Below are positions 7,460 to 14,321 of a stretch of DNA of 18,686 nt, piece by piece. A program made the position numbers and the translations under genes. A model generated the notes under the pieces. That model made no database searches. It was not told the DNA's origin and saw nothing but the letters and a program-made list of their open reading frames with translations. This stretch comes from an uncultured Chlamydiae bacterium (GTDB taxonomy: Bacteria; Chlamydiota; Chlamydiia; Chlamydiales; SM23-39). The first letter of the stretch is position 1, and the number at the start of each line of letters is the position of its first letter. The stretch is taken from assembly GCA_903889795.1 (NCBI GenBank), contig CAISYW010000134.1, positions 1 through 18,686 of the forward strand, given 5' to 3'.

Positions 7460-7488
7460 TTGACTATTAATAAATGATTCGATACATG
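7460..7488 (+). promoter_or_regulatory. candidate promoter for the 7590-14321 gene set
   Basis: TTGACT (7460-7465) matches five of six bases of a -35 box; TACATG (7483-7488), 17 bases on, is a weak -10. It lies in the 220-base divergent gap 7370-7589, the only long gap before the run of overlapping plus-strand genes. A second TTGACT occurs at 7454-7459, so the pair may be a direct repeat of an operator rather than one promoter. Confidence 0.3.
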
Positions 7489-7589
7489 TGCTAGAAATAT
7501 GAACGCATTTACGATCGTTGAATCGCGATGCTTTGACCGATTTTTCAGGTGGTTTGTGTATAAATTTGCTCAACAGGTTTTGGCAAACC

Positions 7590-8288
7590 ATGCGCAATAG
7601 GATCATCGCCGTAATCCCTTGTTATAACGTAGACAAGTTTTGCGAAAACGTCGTTCGCGAAGTACTCCCCCTTGTCTCTCACATTATCGCCATCGACGAT
7701 GGATCGATTGATGCGACAGGAAAAATCCTTAGCAAGATCGCCAAACAACATTCCCAAAAAATGAAGGTGATCCCGTTTCCTCAAAATCAAGGCAAGGGAT
7801 TTGCTCTTTTGGAAGGCATTCAATACGCTCTGAAGCATTTTGATTTCGACACGCTCGTCACATTCGATGGTGACGGACAGCATAGCGCCCCTTTTCTCAC
7901 CTCTTTAGCGCAATCGATCGAAAGCGGAGCCGATATGGCCATTGGTGCCAGGACATTTAAGAAAATGCCCCCCCGGAACCGATTTGGCAATTTTATCACA
8001 GCTCTTCTGATACACTTGGCCTATCCCAAAGCCCCGCATGACACGCAATCGGGAATGCGCGCATTCAGTAAAGATTTTGCATCGGAGATTGTGAATCGGA
8101 TTCCGGGAGGACATTACGAGATGGAGTTCAAATGCCTACTCCTCGCGCTCCGTCAAAAGCGAAAAATCGAAGAAATTCCCATTCCCACCATCTATATTGA
8201 CAAGAACCGCTCATCCCATTTTCGCCGATGGAAAGATTCGATTATGGTTCTAAAGACACTTTTTATGCATTTATTAGGACAGGCATGA
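7590..8288 (+). CDS. soluble GT2 glycosyltransferase, dolichol-phosphate-mannose-synthase type
   Basis: A 232-residue GT2 enzyme with no membrane segment. Visible motifs: VIPCYN (8-13), IDDGS (35-39), NQGKGFAL (66-73), the DxD motif in FDGDGQH (92-98), GAR (119-121), and DTQSGMRAFS (151-160), which corresponds to the DTQCG-type motif of dolichol- and undecaprenyl-phosphate sugar transferases. The C-terminus has the basic SSHFRRWKD region (208-216) usual before the membrane helices these enzymes often carry, but here the protein ends soon afterwards. It would transfer a sugar from a nucleotide donor to a lipid phosphate or other acceptor at the membrane surface. I start it at ATG 7590; a TTG at 7518 would add 24 residues unlike the family, and no strong ribosome site is seen for either. 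The stop overlaps the dehydrogenase start as ATGA. Confidence 0.85.
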   Translation: MRNRIIAVIPCYNVDKFCENVVREVLPLVSHIIAIDDGSIDATGKILSKIAKQHSQKMKVIPFPQNQGKGFALLEGIQYALKHFDFDTLVTFDGDGQHSAPFLTSLAQSIESGADMAIGARTFKKMPPRNRFGNFITALLIHLAYPKAPHDTQSGMRAFSKDFASEIVNRIPGGHYEMEFKCLLLALRQKRKIEEIPIPTIYIDKNRSSHFRRWKDSIMVLKTLFMHLLGQA

Positions 8289-9532
8289 ATATGTCTTCAG
8301 GACTATTTCAGACCTTAATGGGCAAGATCGAATCAAAAAAAGCGATCATCGGAATCTTAGGCGCGGGATTTGTCGGATATAACCTGGGACTATTAACCTC
8401 TAAAAAGGGATTTACAACCCTCGGGCTCGATAAAGACCTCTCTAAAACGCGGGCCATCGAAGAGAAAAAGATCCCCCATTTTCATGCGACGAACGACCTT
8501 TCCCAAATCGGTTCGGCAGATATCATCATTATTACTGTTCCCACATTGATTTATGAAGACAAGCATCCCAATCTAAAACCGCTCGAAGATGCAGCCGCCC
8601 TGTTGAAAAAACACTTAAAAAAGGGACAGCTCGTCATTTTGGAGAGCACACTGGCTCCCGGAATGACAAAAGAAGTGCTTATCGACCCTATTTGCCGAGA
8701 CCATATGCAGCCGGGCGTCGATTTTTTCGTCGGTTATTCACCCGAGCGAATCGACCCGGGCAACCCCACATATACGATCGAAAATACACCCAAAATCGTA
8801 TCGGGATGGAATGATTTGTCTCGATTATTAACCAAAGCGTTCTACGAAAAGATCGTCGATCAGGTTGTCAGCGTCTCTTCCATCGAGGTTGCCGAATTCG
8901 CCAAAATGCTCGAAAACATCGTGCGTTTTATGATGATCAATCTCATGAACGAGATGGAAAGCTACGCCGTCAAAAAGAAAATTAACCTGTGGGAAGTGAT
9001 CGACGCAGCCGCGACAAAACCGTTCGGGTTTTTCCCCTGCTACCCCAGCGCCGGCATCGGAGGGCATTGCATTCCCGTCAATCTCTACTATCTTCTGGAG
9101 GATGCAGATAAAATTGGAATCAACTGCGCAATTTTAAAAGAAGCGGCCTCTTTTCATGAACGAAGAATCGCTTCCGTCGTCGATCGAGCCTTTGAAATCG
9201 TAAAAGATAAAACGGCGCATCCGCGAATTTTCATACTAGGAGTCGCGATCAAACCGGAATCGACAAATACTGCGGAAAGCGTCGGATTGAAAATGCTCCG
9301 GCTGATCGAAAAAAAAGGTGGAAAAGGAGCATACCATGATCCCTTCGTCCCTCAAATCGGAACATGGACATCTCTGCCGATGACAAAAGAAGTCTTAGAA
9401 AAGCAGGATCTGTTCTTGATCATAACGGATCACAAAGAAATCGACTTTTTAAAACTGCTCGCCTTTCACAAACCGATCATCGACACAAAAAACGTCTTCC
9501 CAAAAGAAGAAAACGGCATATACAGGGTATAA
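8285..9532 (+). CDS. UDP-sugar 6-dehydrogenase (UDP-GlcNAc or UDP-glucose type)
   Basis: A 415-residue member of the UDP-glucose/GDP-mannose dehydrogenase family, which oxidises C6 of a nucleotide sugar to a uronic acid in two NAD-dependent steps. Features: the Rossmann motif GAGFVG (26-31), YSPERIDPGN (151-160), the active-site helix with Lys207 and Asn211 (EFAKMLEN), catalytic Cys262 in GIGGHCIPV (257-265), and the C-terminal UDP-binding domain with GVAIKPESTNTAES (319-332). SPERIDPGN, NTPKIVSG and GGHCIP resemble the WbpA/WecC/TviB branch, which acts on N-acetylated UDP-sugars, rather than UDP-glucose enzymes; this is by eye only. Start ATG 8285 has AGGA (8276-8279) and overlaps the upstream stop as ATGA; an in-frame start at 8228 lies inside the GT gene and adds 19 unrelated residues. 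Its stop overlaps the next start as TAATG. Confidence 0.9.
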   Translation: MNMSSGLFQTLMGKIESKKAIIGILGAGFVGYNLGLLTSKKGFTTLGLDKDLSKTRAIEEKKIPHFHATNDLSQIGSADIIIITVPTLIYEDKHPNLKPLEDAAALLKKHLKKGQLVILESTLAPGMTKEVLIDPICRDHMQPGVDFFVGYSPERIDPGNPTYTIENTPKIVSGWNDLSRLLTKAFYEKIVDQVVSVSSIEVAEFAKMLENIVRFMMINLMNEMESYAVKKKINLWEVIDAAATKPFGFFPCYPSAGIGGHCIPVNLYYLLEDADKIGINCAILKEAASFHERRIASVVDRAFEIVKDKTAHPRIFILGVAIKPESTNTAESVGLKMLRLIEKKGGKGAYHDPFVPQIGTWTSLPMTKEVLEKQDLFLIITDHKEIDFLKLLAFHKPIIDTKNVFPKEENGIYRV

Positions 9533-10479
9533 TGACGATTTTAATCACAGGAGCGGCAGGGTTCATCGGCACAAATTTGTGCAAGACTCTGCTCGAGCAA
9601 GGAAAAAAAGTCGTCGGGGTCGATAACTTCCTGACCGGATCAAAAAAAAACATCGCCTTTTTACACTCTTTTCCCTCGTTTTCGTTTATTGAGATGGATA
9701 TCACGGATCCTTTGAGCGCAAAAAAATTGCTCTCGCATCCCATTAAAGAGATTTACGATCTCGCATGTCCGACGGGCGTAGACAACCTGATTCAAATGCC
9801 GCTCGAAATGCTCTTCGCCTCCACGATCGGGGTAAAAAACATGCTCGATCTCGCGGAGAAAAAACAGGCTCGCTTTCTATTTGCAAGCTCTTCGGAAGTT
9901 TATGGGGATCCGAAAATCACACCTCAGACGGAAGAGTACGAAGGAAACGTCAATCCCCTGAATCCGAGGGCCGCCTACGAAGAAGGTAAGCGATGTGCAG
10001 AGAGCATCGTAGCGGCCTATTGCCGCACGCGCCGAGTTGATGCAAAAATCGCACGGATCTTCAATACCTATGGCCCGTTTTTCTCAGAAAAAGATACCCG
10101 GGTCATTCCCCAATTCCTATCGCAAATGAAAAATGGACGCGAGCCGGAAATTTTTGGGGACGGAGAGCAAAAGCGTTCATTTTTATATATCGACGATCTC
10201 ATCCAAGGATTCTTTCTCATCATGAACAAAGGAGAGATCGGCCAGGCGTATAATATTGGCTCAGAAGAAGCGATTTCGATTAACGATCTCGCTCGCATGC
10301 TGATCCAAGCGGCATCCAAACATTGCTCCATCAAGCATCTTGCACAAGACTCGCTCGATCTTCACAACATCAGACTCCCATCGATAAAAAAAATGGAAAA
10401 ACTGGGGTGGAAAAAAACGGTTTCATTAAAAGAAGGGTTAAATAAAACCATGAGGTTCATCAATGAACAGCTCAACTGA
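9532..10479 (+). CDS. NAD-dependent sugar epimerase/decarboxylase, UDP-glucuronate decarboxylase-like
   Basis: A 315-residue extended short-chain dehydrogenase. Features: NAD-binding GAAGFIG (7-13), Asp31 after the second strand (GVDNF), DLACPTGVDN (77-85 and on), the catalytic SSSEVYGDP (119-127), the Tyr149/Lys153 pair in AAYEEGKR, RIFNTYGP (175-182) and GDGEQKRSFLYIDD (209-222). The DLACP, SSSEVYGDP, EYEGNVNP and YEEGKR string is that of UDP-xylose synthases (UXS), which oxidise C4 of UDP-glucuronate, decarboxylate C6 and reduce C4 again. Directly following a dehydrogenase that makes a UDP-uronic acid, a decarboxylase is the natural reading; a 4-epimerase of the same superfamily is the main alternative. 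AGGG (9524-9527) supports ATG 9532, overlapping the dehydrogenase stop by one base. The 3' end overlaps the histidine kinase gene by 17 bases. Confidence 0.87.
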   Translation: MTILITGAAGFIGTNLCKTLLEQGKKVVGVDNFLTGSKKNIAFLHSFPSFSFIEMDITDPLSAKKLLSHPIKEIYDLACPTGVDNLIQMPLEMLFASTIGVKNMLDLAEKKQARFLFASSSEVYGDPKITPQTEEYEGNVNPLNPRAAYEEGKRCAESIVAAYCRTRRVDAKIARIFNTYGPFFSEKDTRVIPQFLSQMKNGREPEIFGDGEQKRSFLYIDDLIQGFFLIMNKGEIGQAYNIGSEEAISINDLARMLIQAASKHCSIKHLAQDSLDLHNIRLPSIKKMEKLGWKKTVSLKEGLNKTMRFINEQLN

Positions 10480-13400
10480 TAACAGCCTCTATCGAAAATC
10501 GATATTAACCCTGGCTTATTTTATTACCCTATTGGGAGCATTTTCTCTCAGCTTTTGGTTTTTTCATTTTGATTTTCTTTTACAACACCCCCCCGTTGAA
10601 TGGCCGATCCCTTTTACATCCACATGGTGTATTTTTTTCAGCGGAATCGGATTTTTAGCCATTTTGCTCAAATCCCGATTCTTCTTAAAAGAGATCTTCG
10701 CTGCTCCGATCTTACTCATTTCCTCCCTGAGATTGATGGAGCTGATTTTAGAGCGGGAATTCGGACTTCAATGGTTTTTTCTAAAATTATTGAATTATTC
10801 TCCTGAACCGTTTCCACTCATGGCTTTTTTTAGCGCCGTCGGATTTATTCTCATTTCCCTCATCCTGATTGCCTGGCCGCGATATTTATCTCTCACGACA
10901 AAAAGCACGCTGCTCATCACCCTCTCTTCCGTTTTACTCTTACTCGGTTGTATAGGAACACTATCATATCTCCTTCCAACCCCGATCATTTTCGGATGGC
11001 ATGATCTCATTCCCATCAACATTTTGACTGCCGTTACGCAAATTTTATTAGGAACGGGATTCCTGATTCACAGGTTTTACATAGACATTTACAAAAAAAC
11101 AAACGCAATAATATGGATCTCAAGCTTTATTCCATCATTAATACTCATTTTCCTTATTTTGATTAATTTTGGATTATCAGCAGGAAAAAATGCATCTATT
11201 ATTGAAGTGTTAAAATCAAAAGCTGAAACAGCGGAATACGTTTACACAACAATAATTAAAAACAACATCTATTTAATAAATAAATTTTCACACCTAATCG
11301 CAACCCCCAATGAGAGTACACCAAATTGGAAATCTGAAGCGGCATCATTAATCAAAAATACGAATGAAATCAACCGGATCTATTGGACGGACAAAAATTT
11401 CATCATTCAAGAGAATTTAACAAACGAAACAATCGTCGGGTTGCCGACAGACATTTCCACTGACCTGTGCCGCCAATTCACCCAAAACAGTTCGCAAGAA
11501 TCTGTTTTTATTGATTTAGATCCTGTCCGGGGCAATCTACTATTATGCTCTCCGATTATACAGAACGGTCAATTCCAGGGCGCGTGCATCGCCGAACTGA
11601 AAGTGACACAAATTTTCAAAACGATTGCAGAGCTTATCAATCACAATTACATCTTTACGGTTTTTTATCGAGACACCGAACTTTTTTCATACAAATCCTC
11701 CATAGAAAAAATTCCATCTCTGCAGGTTTCACGCCCGGTAACCATTGCAAATTTTTCTCTGACCTTTGAAATTTTTCCGACGAAAAACCTCCTGGAGTAC
11801 CGCCTGAACAATTTCTACCGACTCTTGATTCTCATCGGCGGCATTTTACTCTCCCTCTCCTTAGGCTATCTGATTTTTTGTTGGCACTCATGGCAAACGA
11901 TCGCGCAAACAGCGCAAAGAATTCTGCGTTTTTCTGAAGATCTGCTGATCCCCCTCAATACTGCAGAAAACCAGAATTCCGCCTGCCAAAAATTATTGAA
12001 CCTGCTCAATCAATTGCATCCATGGAATATGCTGGTTTTATGGAAGTGGAACGCATCGACTCAATCCCTTGATTGCAGTGAAATCCTTTACAGTTCTTTG
12101 AACACCTTCCCGAATTTCGAACATTTTATTCGCAAACCATTTGCCCTCGATACGAAAAATCTGGCGGCGCGCGTTTTTATCGACCGCAAACCAATCTCAA
12201 TAATCGATTTGGGACAGGAGACGAACTACCCTTGCTCAGCCTCGGCGGCAGCCGATGGAATCAAAGGAACGATTGCTTTTCCCATCTTTGAGAAAGAAAA
12301 GGCAACCGGGGTTATTTGCATTCTTAAAAATGAGTTTTTTTTACAAAATCTTGAGCCGGAAATATTAGACCTACTTCCCACAATCGGAATTGAATTCGGT
12401 CAATTTCTTCAACGAAAAAATTTCGAACAAAAGCAGAAGGAATTTTCCGACATCATCCAATTCTCTTTAGACGCCCTTTTCAGCATCGATCTGAATGGAA
12501 CAATTAAAACCTGGAACCCCGGGGCTGAAATAATTTACGGCTGGACAGCTCATGAAGCGATTGGCCGGAACATTTACGAGTTGACAATACCTCCATCAGC
12601 TAAAGAAGAGTTAATTCAACGCAAAAAAGCGCTTCGCGAAGGAACCCAAATTTTAAACTTGGAAACCCAGCGTCTCAAAAAAAACGGTTCTTTAATTTGG
12701 CTCAGCATCAGCTATGCGCCAATTCGAGATGAAATGGGAACGCTCATCGGAGCTGCAATTACCGCCCGGGATATCACCTTGCAAAAAACAACCGGCTTGC
12801 TATTGGCCGCAAGCGAAGAAAAAATGCGTATTTTCATCGAATCGACCGATGATTGGATCTGGGAAGTAAATACAGCCGCACAATATACGTTTTCGAATCC
12901 ATCCGTTCAGAGCATCCTCGGCTTTACGCCTGCAGAAATAATGGGAATGGACTTTTTTTCCCTTGTTCCGGAAGAAGAAGAAAAAAAACTTCGAGAAGAA
13001 CTGGACCGTTATATTCAACTCAAATGCGGCTGGCGTCATCGCATGTTCCCCCTAAAGAAAAAAAACGGAACCATCTGCTGGATCGAAAGCACGGGAATGC
13101 CATTTTTCAATGAACATGACGAGATTATGGGATTTCGGGGAACCACTCGAGACATCAGCGAGCAGAAGAATCTCGAACGAACGAAAAATGAGTTTATATC
13201 GATGATTAGCCATGAACTCAGAACTCCTCTCACTTCCATCGTCGGAGCTCTCGGACTTCTTGGCGCCGATCACGATCTTTCAGCCAAAGACCAAGAACTC
13301 TTGACACTAGCCAATCGAAATTCAAAGAGATTAACACGGATCATCAACGACATCCTCGACATCGAAAAACTTCAATTGGGCAAATTACAACTGCAGCTTC

Positions 13401-13861
13401 AAACATTCGACCTTCTCAATGCCGTTCGAGAAGGGATCGATATCGCAAAACCCCTGGCCGAAAAAATGAATATCAAAATTATTGAAGGGCCTGTGATTGA
13501 CAAGATACAAGTGAACGCGGATTACGATCGAATCATCCAAGTCATGCTCAATCTTTTATCAAACGCCATTAAATTCTCGCCTCCGCAAGCTAAAATCACC
13601 GTTTGGATGGAACGCATCGGTGAAAAGGTTCGGGTATCCATTCGAGATGAAGGAAAGGGCATTTCCCCTGAATTTCAATCTGAAATTTTTGAAAAATTTA
13701 AACAGGGAGATCAAACTGATGCGCGAATCGTCGGAGGCACAGGACTGGGATTGAATATTTGCAAACAACTCCTCAATATCATGGGAGGATCCATTCATTT
13801 TACATCCCAACAATTTGTCGGTACTGTCTTTTACTTTGAACTGCCAATACAAGCCAGTTAA
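10463..13861 (+). CDS. membrane sensor histidine kinase with extracytoplasmic, GAF and two PAS domains
   Basis: An 1132-residue kinase. Residues about 14-240 hold six or seven hydrophobic helices, resembling a MASE-type integral membrane sensor. About 241-448 is a loop likely outside the cytoplasmic membrane (CHASE-like size), closed by a helix at 453-473. A GAF-like domain spans about 485-650, PAS 1 about 660-775 (LFSIDLNGTIKTWNPGAE, ending RDIT), and PAS 2 about 785-902 (GFTPAEIMG, ending RDISEQ). The kinase core follows: phospho-acceptor His917 in ISHELRTPL, the N box with Asn1030 and Asn1034 (LNLLSNAIKFS), G1 DEGKG (1062-1066), F box FEKFKQGD, and G2 GGTGLGL (1091-1097). There is no receiver domain, so phosphate must go to separate proteins, such as the receiver encoded 52 bases downstream. 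GAGG (10452-10455) precedes ATG 10463, which lies inside the epimerase gene. The membrane-proximal sensor part is visibly AT-rich. Confidence 0.93.
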   Translation: MNSSTDNSLYRKSILTLAYFITLLGAFSLSFWFFHFDFLLQHPPVEWPIPFTSTWCIFFSGIGFLAILLKSRFFLKEIFAAPILLISSLRLMELILEREFGLQWFFLKLLNYSPEPFPLMAFFSAVGFILISLILIAWPRYLSLTTKSTLLITLSSVLLLLGCIGTLSYLLPTPIIFGWHDLIPINILTAVTQILLGTGFLIHRFYIDIYKKTNAIIWISSFIPSLILIFLILINFGLSAGKNASIIEVLKSKAETAEYVYTTIIKNNIYLINKFSHLIATPNESTPNWKSEAASLIKNTNEINRIYWTDKNFIIQENLTNETIVGLPTDISTDLCRQFTQNSSQESVFIDLDPVRGNLLLCSPIIQNGQFQGACIAELKVTQIFKTIAELINHNYIFTVFYRDTELFSYKSSIEKIPSLQVSRPVTIANFSLTFEIFPTKNLLEYRLNNFYRLLILIGGILLSLSLGYLIFCWHSWQTIAQTAQRILRFSEDLLIPLNTAENQNSACQKLLNLLNQLHPWNMLVLWKWNASTQSLDCSEILYSSLNTFPNFEHFIRKPFALDTKNLAARVFIDRKPISIIDLGQETNYPCSASAAADGIKGTIAFPIFEKEKATGVICILKNEFFLQNLEPEILDLLPTIGIEFGQFLQRKNFEQKQKEFSDIIQFSLDALFSIDLNGTIKTWNPGAEIIYGWTAHEAIGRNIYELTIPPSAKEELIQRKKALREGTQILNLETQRLKKNGSLIWLSISYAPIRDEMGTLIGAAITARDITLQKTTGLLLAASEEKMRIFIESTDDWIWEVNTAAQYTFSNPSVQSILGFTPAEIMGMDFFSLVPEEEEKKLREELDRYIQLKCGWRHRMFPLKKKNGTICWIESTGMPFFNEHDEIMGFRGTTRDISEQKNLERTKNEFISMISHELRTPLTSIVGALGLLGADHDLSAKDQELLTLANRNSKRLTRIINDILDIEKLQLGKLQLQLQTFDLLNAVREGIDIAKPLAEKMNIKIIEGPVIDKIQVNADYDRIIQVMLNLLSNAIKFSPPQAKITVWMERIGEKVRVSIRDEGKGISPEFQSEIFEKFKQGDQTDARIVGGTGLGLNICKQLLNIMGGSIHFTSQQFVGTVFYFELPIQAS

Positions 13862-13913
13862 AGAGCAACAAATTGCGAGAATTACCGAAAAAAAAACATA
13901 CAAAGTTGAGATT

Positions 13914-14321
13914 ATGCTAAACAAACCGCTTACAAAACTTTTGCTCGTTGACGATGATGAAGACACCCTCATCATTGCAAAATACTGTTTAGAGCGCCTG
14001 AAAGGGGTCACGGTAAAGTACGTCTCATCGGGAGAGGAAGCCATTCGCGAGGCGATGACATTCATGCCTGATTTAATCCTTCTCGATGCCATGATGCCGC
14101 AGATGGACGGACTGACCACATTAAAAACCATGCGCCTATTTTCCGTTCTGGCCCAAATTCCCGTCGTCTTTTTTACTGCAAAAATTCAAAAAGAAGAAAT
14201 CGCCACTTTCCTCAAAGCGGGGGCGATCGATGTGATAACCAAGCCATTTGATCCGCAGGCTCTCGCATCGACCATTCTGGCTATTTGGGAAAAACACATT
14301 AAAAATACGACCGGTAATTGA
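13914..14321 (+). CDS. single-domain response regulator, probable partner of the histidine kinase
   Basis: A 135-residue receiver-only protein: acidic triad D13-D15 (LLVDDDED), phospho-acceptor Asp58 (ILLDAMMPQMDG), Thr88 (VFFTAK) and Lys110 (TKPFDP). ATG 13914 is chosen because it lines up with the start of the paralogue at 7369; the frame is open upstream to a TTG at 13815 inside the kinase gene, and the ribosome site before 13914 is weak (TTGAG). It follows the histidine kinase by 52 bases in the same direction, so it is the likeliest direct partner. It is about half identical to the receiver at 6971-7369, so both may take phosphate from the same kinase. Its last 23 bases overlap the 3' end of trpS on the other strand. 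Confidence 0.9.
   Translation: MLNKPLTKLLLVDDDEDTLIIAKYCLERLKGVTVKYVSSGEEAIREAMTFMPDLILLDAMMPQMDGLTTLKTMRLFSVLAQIPVVFFTAKIQKEEIATFLKAGAIDVITKPFDPQALASTILAIWEKHIKNTTGN

Noticed and set aside
8228..8284. upstream in-frame start for the UDP-sugar dehydrogenase
   Set aside because: It would lie within the GT2 gene and add 19 residues unrelated to the family. ATG 8285 has a good AGGA and a typical ATGA overlap.
9364..9531. 56-residue N-terminal extension of the epimerase
   Set aside because: The Rossmann strand begins right after ATG 9532 (MTILITGAAGFIG) and the extension is a basic shadow of the dehydrogenase gene.
13559..14131. 190-codon open frame on the minus strand
   Set aside because: It lies opposite the kinase ATPase domain and receiver, both with strong motif evidence. 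Its translation has low-complexity Ser-rich stretches and no recognisable domain.
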